Shown here in pieces: positions 12,901-22,023 of a stretch of DNA of 64,000 bases. The DNA is from Theristus sp. LFF4_11. Lineage: Eukaryota; Nematoda; Chromadorea; Monhysterida; Xyalidae. Where the stretch lies: contig JASANC010002087.1 in NCBI GenBank assembly GCA_030248135.1, positions 1 through 64,000 on the forward strand, in the 5' to 3' direction. A program made the translations under genes and the position numbers. A model generated the notes under the pieces. That model saw only the letters and a list, made by a program, of their open reading frames with translations, ran no database searches and was not told the origin of the DNA. The stretch's first letter is position 1; every line of letters starts with the position of its first letter.

Positions 12901-14624
12901 TGGGCGGAGTGCCAATGAGACGGCGGAGCTAACAGCCGCTTGCTCCGATGCCGGCACCGCCGCTCTTACGCATTCCAACTTTCTCTGCGTTGCAGCCGAT
13001 CCGCGCCGCGCCAGCCGGCAAGAAGTACGTACGCTGTCCGTGCAACTGCCTGCTGATCTGCAAGGCGAGCAGCAATCGTATCGCGTGTCCGCGGCCGAAC
13101 TGCAAACGCGTGATCACGCTCGGTGCCAGTCCGGTCGGCACGGCCATTCGCGCACCCGCTGGCACGTGCCGCGTCGCGTGCGCGCACTGCACCGAGATAT
13201 TCATGGTGCGATCAACTTTCGTTTTGTGGGATTTTTTATTCGTTTTGCTTTTTTGCTTTCAGTTGGTTTTTCAAGCACAACAGTGGGTGTCCGAAGAGAA
13301 CACGTCGGCAGGTTTTTTTTGTCTTTGGTGGAATCTCCGTAGAAGTTCGTTGATTGGTTGATTTTGGTGACAACATTGCCATGGACTTTGGATTGATTCG
13401 TTAGCCATTTCAGTCGTTTCATTCGTGTTGGGACTTAGAAGAACAGTTGAGTCGGGTGTTCTTGCGTTGATTGTCTGATACACTGCTGGTTGTCAATTGA
13501 CATGGAAAATTTTCATTTAGTTTTTTCAGTTTAATGTTGAAAAAATTGAGATTTTCAACTTACAAAGAACTTTTTCATTTCCAGTTCAACACGCTCACGA
13601 ATACGCTCGCCCGTTGTCCTCATTGCCGTAAGATGTCAGTCACAAAAGAATCTGCTTTGTGATTTCTTCTTGCCGTTTTCGCATGAGTTTTTTTTTGTAA
13701 AAGTAACTGTAAAATTACTGAAAAATAATTCAAAATTGTTTTCGGCTTGTTAAAGTTTCTGTTTTTTCGTTTTTTCAGTTCATCGGTCGGCCGCGAGTAC
13801 GCCCGCTCCCGTGCGCTCATCTTTGCGATTCTGGCGTTGATCGTTCTTGGTGCGGCGATTGCTGTGACGGTGCGTTCGCGCGCTTTGGAATTTTCGGGTT
13901 TTCAAACACGGTTCATATGGATTCGGTCAACTTTATTTTATTCAGTTTTTTTAATTGGCGTGCACTTACACATCGCTGGTATTATGCAGTGCACTGCAGA
14001 ATAAAACTTACTGGCTGAATTCCATACTTTTTTCAACGTATAAAAGGCAACAAAAAACGGTGGAAACGAAACTTGACGGTTTGTTTGTTTCAGGCCGGGA
14101 CATGGAAGTTGGCGGTCAACCAGGCATTCCTCTATGTCATTTGGGGCGGTTGGTGGCGTGTTTTTTTGTTTGTATTTCATCTTTTTGTTGATTACCATAT
14201 TTCTTTGAAATACTTGAAAGAAATCTGTATTTTTTAAATTACCAACTGTTATCTTTTTTTGTAGTTCTGTGACTCTGTGCTCGCACAGATAGGCAGGCAA
14301 TGTGCGAAATGACCCGAGCCCCTGAAAGACAACCCGATTTTGCTCTGGACAATTTTTCATTGCCGCGTCAAGCATTAAAGTAATTTCTTTTTCACGTCTG
14401 CAAAAGCCCCGCCTGCTTGACTCACAAGAACCCAAAAAACAGATAACTTTTTAATTTATTTTTTCGATATTTAACATGGACGCTAATTTTTTGTCTGAGC
14501 CTCATCACAACAATGTGTTTTTTTTTCTTTTTTTCCAGTGCTATTCTTAATCGGCGCCTTATTGGTTCTACGGTTCATCTATTTTGCGACAATGAAAATC
14601 AGTTCGATTGAGGGGAGACTGTGA
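9932..14624 (+). CDS. PIP4P: Type I phosphatidylinositol 4,5-bisphosphate 4-phosphatase (TMEM55/PIP4P)
   Basis: This family hydrolyses the 4-phosphate of PI(4,5)P2 on late endosomes and lysosomes. Exons: 9932-10013, 10223-10293, 10950-11081, 12996-13205, 13585-13634, 13779-13869, 14094-14148, 14539-14624, giving 258 residues (human paralogues are 257-277). The N-terminus [14 protein letters not shown] matches the ERSPLL type start. PPSYD follows, then [19 protein letters not shown] and [21 protein letters not shown] supplies the CX5R catalytic signature, and paired CxxC/HC motifs follow. Two hydrophobic segments near the C-terminus ([13 protein letters not shown] and [18 protein letters not shown]) are the membrane helices. 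Phases agree throughout. The acceptor at 10950 has a poor pyrimidine tract. A nested transposon fills the intron 11082-12995. Confidence 0.95.
10638..10733. mobile_element. Family A MITE (TTAA-type), copy 1
   Basis: Inverted ends AAAGCGGCATGCATG and CATGAATGCCACTT, inner arms GTAGTATTTAGTGACGCG and GGTCACTAAATACTGCTTC. It lies in a PIP4P intron. Confidence 0.8.
11215..12763. mobile_element. Family D hAT-like element, copy 1, interrupted by family E
   Basis: Terminal repeats TAGGGTTGG and CCAACTCTA, followed inside by AAAAACCGGTTT blocks. A perfect 8-bp duplication CCTGCGAG lies at 11207-11214 and 12764-12771. Removing the family E insertion leaves about 797 bp, the size of the intact copy at 60393-61191, which is in inverted orientation. 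It has no transposase. It sits in a PIP4P intron. Confidence 0.92.
11498..12241. mobile_element. Family E hAT-like element nested in family D
   Basis: Ends CAGGGTTTTTTTTCGTCAAA and GCGTCAAAAAAAACCCTG. A perfect 8-bp duplication CTGCTAAA lies at 11490-11497 and 12242-12249. The subterminal regions carry inverted GACGCAAA/TTTGCGTC blocks, including a TGCGTCAATTGACGCA palindrome. It has no coding capacity. Confidence 0.92.
14270..14405. mobile_element. Family H MITE, degenerate copy
   Basis: Contains TCTGTGACTCTGTGCTCGCA, CAGATAGGCAGGCAATG and TTTTTCACGTCTGCAAA, matching parts of family H. It is in the last PIP4P intron. Confidence 0.5.
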
Positions 14625-14680
14625 ATACGAAAGAAAAATGAACAAAACAACAACGGACGATTATAATTGTTTGTTTTCGG

Positions 14681-14686
14681 AATAAA
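14681..14686 (+). terminator. Probable poly(A) signal of PIP4P
   Basis: AATAAA lies 56 nt after the PIP4P stop codon, a usual spacing for a short 3' UTR. GT-rich sequence follows. Confidence 0.6.
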
Positions 14687-16499
14687 TGAGAACCGTTCGG
14701 TGGGTGAAGAGTTGATGTTCCACAAAAACAAACACTTCTCACCCTTTATCAATCAATCATCCCATGCAACCAGTTTGATTTCCGTTTTACTTTTGCCACA
14801 GCCAATTTGTTAAAAACAAGATTTATTTTGTAAATATAAGTACTGAAGGTTCGATTCGTTCTGAGACCGCTTCCTCACGTACCGTACACCGATCTACCGT
14901 ATAACTAAATATACACAGTGGTCGCATTGATTTTTAGTCAATTTTAGTTAATCAATATTTGTGTGGCGACGTAATTTTTTTGCAGTTTTTTTTATTGACG
15001 TCTAATACGCTTTTCTAAACTGTATCTTTATGGCTGTATTTGGATTTGGATGTGAATTTGCATTGATGCGTTGATTGAATCCGGTCTATCAGCAAGCTAG
15101 CGAACCATTCGATGTACCGCATGGTCGAGTGGTGGTGTACCACGGAAGTTAATCCCACAAACCGGGGTAAAACTAGTTGCAGTCACTTGGTGCGGTTTGT
15201 TGGCCTGCACAGCGACTTACATTGGACTTGGTACATTTCATGGTACACCACGGAGTTGCAGTTTGTGTATTTGACTGTGTTTGTTAATGAAAGATAATCC
15301 ACATCGGAGTATGTAATTTGCTCTGTTATTTATTGATTTTGCGTGAGCTGCGTTTCTTTTTTGCTTGGTGGTGGGATTGTTTGAAAATGTGAACTTATGA
15401 CTTAACACCAACACAATGAACACAGAGTATTCCGGAGTGATATGCTGACTATATGTGCTTTTGCGGGTTCTCATGCACGTTTTTCTTTAGTTTGAGGTTG
15501 ATTTTTTTGGTCCAACATTCAAAAATTGTTACAATATACCAATTCGAGGCTGGTATGGATTGTGGAAATTGTGATTTTTCTCAAGTGTTTGATAATTGGT
15601 GTTTCGAAATTTTAAAAGAGCATATACTTTTAAACATTGATACAATCATTAGCTAATCATGGAACAATATAATTTTATTCAAAAAGTGACTGCGTCAAGA
15701 AGATTTTTGGAATTTTATTTTTGAGATGTCACAGGTGATAACGTCGGTGACTTTTGCAGGCGAGGTTTTTTGCATTGTTTACTAACCATATCCTGATAGT
15801 GTGTGTGTTTATGTCTTGATCCGGTATGAGTTTTTTCATAAATTTTCTGTTTTATCATATTGTACGGTACTTTCTACTTTGAAACCCAACTTTTTTCATT
15901 GCTGATATGACATTGCACGCCGTCTAATCGGATTTTCCGTTTTGTGATTTCTGACATTTCGAATGGAGCGATGATGTAAAATGGACAAATGTACTTTTGT
16001 CTTTTTTGTCAGGCCCGCACAGGCTGGAATGTCAGATGGTTATCGGTATAATTCTCCGCAATTTATCATTAGTCAATTTTATTGCTTGTGGTCTTTTGAT
16101 TCACGTTAGTTTTTAGTCCTCTTTTTTCAAACACAGTTTACATGAATAAAAGTGTTCACTGAACAAGTTGGTTGACTTTTTTGGAACGTTCTAACAATTG
16201 GCAAACGCGAGCAGCCATTGCGATTTTTTGTTGAATCATTGTTTAGTATTAGCAAAAGCCTTACTTTTTTGGTTTTCTTTGGCAGCCTCATCATTTGAAT
16301 TCAGCAATCAAATCACCGTTCAGTCAAATTGTAAAACATATTCTGTCGTTTGAATCTGGCGTGCTGATTGGCTGTATCGAGCGGGCAGCCTCATTAGGGG
16401 CCGATTCATAGTACCAAGCACCAAATCGAATTCAAAAACCTGATTACCCTTGATTTACAGTTCGACTGAACGTTTGGAAAATATTTTCAGACTTTTTTA
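14687..16499. other. Spacer upstream of the LYR/OSGEP unit
   Basis: No gene seen. Two copies of the GGTGTACCACGG motif lie here in opposite orientation (near 15132 and 15243), the same motif that is tandemly repeated at 16690-16885. Near 16363-16470 there is family B-like sequence (CTGATTGGCTG, TTACAGTTCGACTG) ending about 30 bp before the LYR start codon, so this degenerate MITE probably forms part of the promoter or 5' UTR. Confidence 0.5.
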
Positions 16500-17079
16500 A
16501 TGCCCGAACAGCGTGCGCTTGTGTTGGCCTTATACAAACGTCTCATACGCCATGGTGACAAGTTGAAACTCACAGACTCCGCCTATTATCTGCGTCGAAT
16601 TCGCGGCGAGTTCAGGAGGAATCGATTGATTCGCGACGAGAAGCGCATCGCAGCGTTGGTGGACGTGAGTTGTTGAAGGGGCTTGGCCATGCTGTGGTGT
16701 ACCGCGGAGAAAAATGTGCTTTACCACGGGCCAGGGTGGGGTGTACCACAAAGCAGGTGTGGTGTACCGCGAACCAGGGTGTGGTGTACCACGGATTAGG
16801 GTGTGGTGTACCGCGGGCCAGGGTGTGGTGTACCACGGATTAGGGTGTGGTGTACCGCGGACCAGGGTGTGGTGTACCACGGAGCTCGTCCCTCAAAACG
16901 GAGCTTAAGGACTACTTGAAAGCATGATCTTGAAATCCGATCTGTCGTGTGATTATTTGTCGTAGAAAATTCTGGCACAATTTTCTAAAAACTGATTAGA
17001 GTTTGAAAATTTTCGAACATTTTGTGTGTAACATTTGCAGAAAGGCGACCATTTTCTCAAAGAAGACCGATTGCTGTGA
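16500..17079 (+). CDS. LYR-motif microprotein, resembles the MIEF1 upstream-ORF product
   Basis: Two exons, 16500-16664 and 17041-17079 (TGA), encode 67 residues. The donor is GTGAGT and the acceptor TTTGCAG; the phase is 0. The protein starts MPEQRALVLALYKRLIRHGD. The L-Y-K/R and the later YYLRRIRGEFRRN pattern fit the small LYR family, whose members bind the mitochondrial acyl carrier protein and assist Fe-S or ribosome assembly. The spacing, the F-R-[KR]-N block and the ending (KGDHFLKEDRLL, compare KGLVFLNGKLGRII) look most like the 70-residue protein encoded upstream of MIEF1 in mammals; this is from memory and unaligned. The stop lies 15 nt before the OSGEP ATG in the same exon, suggesting a dicistronic mRNA. 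Its intron holds a GGTGTACC minisatellite. Confidence 0.78.
16690..16885. repeat. Minisatellite GGTGTGGTGTACC(A/G)CGG in the LYR intron
   Basis: About eight copies of a ~21-bp unit, often as alternating ACCACGG and ACCGCGG versions giving a ~42-bp higher-order period. It occupies half of the 376-bp intron 16665-17040. Confidence 0.9.
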
Positions 17080-17094
17080 AAAAACACTGCCAAA

Positions 17095-20000
17095 ATGGTC
17101 AAAGCGCCCGATAATAATCTGATCGTGCTTGGAATCGAAGGCAGCGCAAACAAGGTGGACTGCGGGATGATTTGCGTTGTGAAGTTGCTTTTTTTAGAAG
17201 TCGCAAAAAAACAAAACAAAAAAGGCTGGAACGTTTTCGTCTCTTCGCTTTGTAACTTCTTCAACGAAGTCCAACTTTCCTTGTCTTCCAAAAAAACATT
17301 TGAACGATTCGCCCAGATCGCTGTTGGCATTGTTCGCAATGGCGAGGTGCTGGCCAATCCACGGCGTACCTACTCGGCCCCGTTGGGCGAAGGCTTCCGC
17401 CCTCAGGAAACTGCGGTACACCACCGTGAGAACATCGTACAACTGGTGGACGAGGCTTTGAAGGAGGCGGGGTTAACGCCGAAAGACATCAATCTTGTCG
17501 CGTACACTATGGGGCCTGGTATGGCCGCTCCGTTGCAGGTGACAAAAACACGGCTCTTGTTGATTGGTTGCATCCTGTTTGGCAAGCCAATCAGCGTGAG
17601 CGTGTTCGGTGTATTTTTTTCACATTTAAATTTTACAATTTGCGGAGTTGCTGTTGGCGCTGGTTTTTTTCTCGTTTGTTTCATTTTGGGTAGCGGGTAC
17701 CATGAGAAAAACATCTATTACCTCAAGTGGGATTCGAACCTATGCCAGAACAGCGCCGTAGACCACTTGACCACCGAAGGCTGCCTGGCAAACCAGAGAC
17801 TTGGGTTTTCCCCACTCAAAATTACAAAAAAACGTTTCCGATTATAGCTGGCTCACTTTCCGAAATTATCAGTTTCACTCTTCATCCAGAAATTCTGCTT
17901 TTTTTATAAATTACCAAATTCCATGTGTCCAGATCGGCGCGATTGTCGCGCGCACGCTGTCGCTGCTCTGGGCAGTGCCGTTGGCACCGGTGAATCACTG
18001 TGTGGCGCACATCGAGATGGGCAGAATCGTCACGGACGCCGACAACCCGGTCGTGCTGTATGTCAGTGGTGGCAATACGCAGGTGGATTGGTTGATTCAG
18101 ATTGGCATTGTGTTGTCGTCAGTTCAGCTGGTGGTGGAGTGTGGAAGATTGGTATTGTGGATTTATTCAAACGTGTCCGGACTAAAATGACGTCATTTGC
18201 TTTAAAAACGACCGTTTGTCAAAGTACGGGCCCTAAAATGTCAGTTTGGTGTGACTGATTCGACATTCACCATTTGTTTACGGGAAGAAATCGGCTAAAC
18301 GGAAAGTCTGGTTTGCTGTGAACGGCAAGCGCATGTTTGGCGGCACATGACGTCATTTCAGTGGAACACGTTTGAAAAAATAGGTCATACTATCGTCAGT
18401 TCGATTTTTCTTGCAGTGGAATTCAGTTCATCCAACAAAGTTCTGTTGGTGTTGTTGCTATGAGATGCCGCCAACTGCGGAAAAGTGTCGCGCCAATTTG
18501 GGTGTGAAACTGCTGGTTTCGACCGCGTCCAGAGAACGCATAGGCAGACTCTCGGACGCTCGTGCAGTCTGTTTAGTTTTTACTGGGCATTTTAGGTGCA
18601 GAGGGACTCAAATGTTCAAGTAAAATATAGTAATACCTAAATAGCAAAAAATAATTGGCACAACTGCCCAAACACGTTTTTAATAGTGTACCCATTTTTC
18701 GTTAATTCCGTGCTCGTTTTTATTTTTTCAGGTGATCGCCTATTCATCTGGTCGATACCGGATCTTTGGTGAAACCATCGACGTGGCCGTGGGCAACTGC
18801 ATCGATCGGGTGGCCAGAGTGCTGAAACTGCCGAATCACCCCGCGCCAGGTGTGCAGTTTGGAATGAAATAGCGAATTTTTTCGCTCTGTGCCTTTTTTC
18901 TCTGTTTTTTTTCATTTGCGTCTCTGTTTCATTTTGTGGTCAGTAATCGGAAGATGTCTCCTAAACTTTCAAAAGCTGAACATAGAACTTCTCATTTCCC
19001 AAGCGGTGATGTTGGATAACGGATTGAAACCACCAAAAAGTCAACCAACCACCAACCACAGAACCGTTCAGATGCAGCGAATCCAACATAGAGTCAACAA
19101 CCCAAATCCAGCCAATCAGCAACACTCCCAATAGTTCCCATTCTCAAAACTCCTGCACAGGCCTGCACATCGAGAAAGCGGCCGAACGCTGCGTGTCGGC
19201 GTGTGGCGGTGCGGTGCCGGAGTGCCGCTGGGCGCCGCTGCCGTACGTCGTCAAGGGCATGGACGTCAGCTTCAGTGGAATCGTGTCGGCCGTCGAGAAA
19301 CTCGCAAACGGCGATGATGATCTGTATACGACGGAGGAACTGTGCTACGCGCTGCAGGCATGTCTGATTGGCTTTGGAGGTTTCGCAGCGGTGATTGGTT
19401 GGTTCTGTTTGTTCGGCTGTACCAATGTGTCCAATCAAGTAGAAGCCGTTGTGGAGTGAAACATTAGCTTTTTTCAGCGGTTTTGAGTCCAAACTTGCAA
19501 AACATGCTTAGCGGATGAATACTCAGCTTCAGCGTTTTTACACAGAAGTTTTATGTTTTTCGGTTCTTCTCTCTGAATTCAAATGAAAATCAGATGCAAA
19601 ACTGTTTTGTGTTGTGCTCCACAGGAGACCGTGTTCGCGATGTTGGTTGAGGTGTCCGAGCGTGCGATGGCGCACGTCAACGCCAGTCACGTGCTGCTGG
19701 TGGGCGGAGTCGGCTGCAACCGCCGACTGCAGCAAATGATGGGTACGTTTAGGGTTCTTAGGAAAACATTAGGTTCGAAGTTTTGCAGTCGGCCAACCAA
19801 CCGCCACATTTTGCCGATTGGTTGAGTGTGCATTTAGTGGTCTGTACTTAGGTGCATTTAGGTGTTTGACGTTGGTTTGAAACGATTGAAGGTGAAACAT
19901 ACTTTGTGTTTCATGTCGACTCTTTTTGTCTGAACTTTGAAGACCATTTGTAAAATAATTTTAATTTGTAGCTCTGCCACCGTTTCCGGAAACCCGAACG

Positions 20001-20355
20001 TGCCGAACTCCGGCGCTTCGGTTGGTGTAGAGATGTGAATGGACCAATGCCCTCAGGCCACGAGGAGGGTGGGGGCAGTCTTGAATCCACGCTCTGTCAC
20101 ATGGACACACAAGCGGTGTAACATTGTGTTCCCGATCTGTTTTCTTTTCCATGAAAGCGAACCTTTCCAGCGGACATGGCAGGCGCGCGCGGCGCCACCT
20201 GTTGCGCAACCGACGAACGCTTCTGTATCGATAACGGTGCGATGATCGCGTATACGGCGAGCTTGATGGACCAAGCGAACTATATCAACCCGCAACAAGC
20301 GACGTTCACGCAACGATACCGCACAGACGACATGCCGGTCACATGGAGAGAGTAG
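17095..20355 (+). CDS. OSGEP: tRNA N6-threonylcarbamoyladenosine synthase, KEOPS catalytic subunit
   Basis: OSGEP/KAE1 transfers threonylcarbamoyl to A37 of ANN-decoding tRNAs in the KEOPS complex. Exons: 17095-17154, 17317-17538, 17933-18082, 18732-18849, 19161-19357, 19625-19742, 20171-20355, giving 349 residues (human 335). Family landmarks are [26 protein letters not shown], the metal-binding [74 protein letters not shown] and [15 protein letters not shown], with the metal-binding Asp in DNGAMIA. The N-terminus is about 7 residues longer than human. The ATG context is good (GCCAAAATGG). The intron after 19357 starts GC, not GT. The first exon shares its genomic exon with the end of the LYR ORF. 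A transposon nest begins about 35 nt after the stop. Confidence 0.97.
17721..17780 (-). repeat. tRNA-derived fragment (SINE head or tRNA pseudogene)
   Basis: On the minus strand an A-box-like TGGTCAAGTGGTC is followed at short distance by a B-box GGTTCGAATCC, with partial pairing of CCTTCGG and CTTGAGG as an acceptor-like stem. The span of about 60 nt is too short for a whole tRNA, and no proper anticodon arm is seen. It lies in an OSGEP intron. Confidence 0.55.
18158..18390. repeat. Family C repeat, copy 1, with two TGACGTCA sites
   Basis: Ends CAAACGTGTCCGG and GGAACACGTTTG are inverted. Next to each end lies TGACGTCA, the palindromic CRE/ATF core. The second copy (34478-34700) is in opposite orientation and very similar, including about 20 bp outside the inverted ends. 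It lies in an OSGEP intron. Confidence 0.85.
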
Positions 20356-20409
20356 ACCGCGGAAACGCACAACAATGAAACTTACCTATCATAAAGGGGC
20401 ATTCATGAA

Positions 20410-21935
20410 TAGGGATGGATCCGGCAAATTTGCCGGAATCCGGGCCGGATCCGGCAAAAGCCCATTCCGGCCGGGCCGGATCCGGCACAATATGCCGGAA
20501 TCCGGACCGGAATGGCCTTTTTATGTCTAAAAAACATCTACGCACATTTCGTCGCTTCTTCATCACATTTTCAACATAAAACAGCACAGACACAGAAACA
20601 AAGTCAGCAAGACACAGCACGTGAACCAACCATAAATTACAACAGCAACAATTGACAAAATTCACATCGCATAGGGATAATCAAGTGCTGGCAACACTCC
20701 ATTCAGAAACATGACCTTTTCGGTGTTCTGAGTTGACAGACGAGATCGGCTGTACACAAACACCTGCCTGGCATCAGAGAACATTCGTTCGCTTGCCACG
20801 CTTGTTTGTAGCGGTGCCAGGTATCTGCGCGCGATTGTCGATAGTTTGGGGTATTTCGACGAGTTCAGCCGCCAAAAGTCTAGCATTAGATCACTTTTGT
20901 CCGGTTCGTCGATAAAATCATCCGACTCGTACATATTCATTTCGCCGCGCAGTTCGTCATCAAGACTGGATTCGCCTGACGGGTTGCGCAGCGTGAAACT
21001 CGATGCCTCCGTAGAGGCCAGTCGATGTCTTTTTTGGTTCGGGCTCGCGTTCACTTTCGTCATCGTCGTTGTTCGCGATATCGGATGTATCGTCGCAGTT
21101 TGTGGGCGTCTCCGGTCATTTCAAGATTTTCTTTGCAATGTGAAGTAGTTCACAACGAATCGCACCTTCATTTTCGAAAACGACTGCAGTATTCTTGAAT
21201 CGCGGATCAACGTACGTGGCCATGATGTTGGATTCGTTGTGGAAAAGCGCACGGAAGCGAGTGTCGATGCTGGTCAGCAGCGTTTTTTTCGTCGTACCAA
21301 TGCCACTCGCATCGACTTGTTCGATGCGCTGCTTCAGTGCGCAAACGGCGGGCAACACCATTGAAATGGATTCGTCGTCTCGTGGATTCGTCGTTGGGGG
21401 GTTATCGGGTTTTAGGGGATCACGGCACCCCCGCACACCCACGGTAACACACGTCGCTAAAATCGCTGGTGTTCTGGGGCTCACAAAAAAACAACTGTTT
21501 GACAGCTAACTGAATATGACCAACGAAGATGGCTGATTTCAAAAAAACCTGCTATTGTTCATCAACAACGTCGGCCAAAAGCTGGCAGCCACGTTTTTTA
21601 AAGTGGACGATGCTGCACATACGTTTACCACTCAAGACAGAAGCAGTGAACTATTTGCCATTGAACAGAACACTAAACTAAAGAAACGCTCACTGATCAC
21701 ATGTCAAATGCACAACAACAAAACCAACAAAGCACCGAAACAAATTTGTCAAACCATTGAACAGCTCTGAAACGGAGAAATCAACTGGTACTGGTTAATT
21801 CGCGGGTCTCGGCCATTCCGGCCGGATCCGGCCGGATCCGGCAAAATTGCGCCGGAATCCGGACCGGATCCGGATCCAATTTTAGGCGCCGGAATCCGGA
21901 ATCCGGAATCCGGACCGGAACCGGCTCCATCCCTA
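20410..21935 (-). mobile_element. hAT transposon with broken ZBED-like transposase
   Basis: The 1526-bp element has ends TAGGGATGGATCCGG and CCGGCTCCATCCCTA and a perfect 8-bp target duplication TTCATGAA at 20402-20409 and 21936-21943. Subterminal regions consist of CCGGATCCGG/CCGGAATCC repeats. On the minus strand, about 21484-21116 encodes DPRFKN and surrounding residues typical of the hAT catalytic region, and 21063-20662 encodes the C-terminal dimerisation domain (STIARRYLAPLQTSVASERM, then RSRLSTQNTEKVMFL). The two parts are in different frames with an in-frame TGA between them, and no N-terminal BED finger is seen, so it is not autonomous. Confidence 0.9.
20662..21484 (-). pseudogene. 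hAT-family transposase fragment
   Basis: Only the C-terminal part of a hAT transposase remains, about 255 codons in two frames, against about 600 in intact members. The catalytic-region motif DPRFK and the dimerisation motif TSVASERMFS are readable. The frame break lies between 21064 and 21115. Confidence 0.85.
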
Positions 21936-22023
21936 TTCATGAAGCACCATTTAGTGTCCGTAGCTATGTTTCATTCAACACAGCTATGCGTCGCTGAATA
22001 CTACGTTCATGAATGCGCCTTAA

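Larger units (their letters stand above)
20390..22023. mobile_element. Family A MITE split by a hAT element
   Basis: Left part AAAGGGGCATTCATGAA (about 20390-20409) and right part TTCATGAAGCACCATTTAGTG to GAATGCGCC-TTAA (21936-22023). Together they make a normal ~95-bp family A element once the hAT copy and one TTCATGAA duplicate are removed. It starts about 35 nt after the OSGEP stop codon. Confidence 0.85.

Noticed and set aside
19971..20040. Alternative last OSGEP exon after TTTGTAG at about 19971
   Set aside because: Phase fits, but the product lacks the conserved [13 protein letters not shown] segment, which the exon at 20171 supplies.
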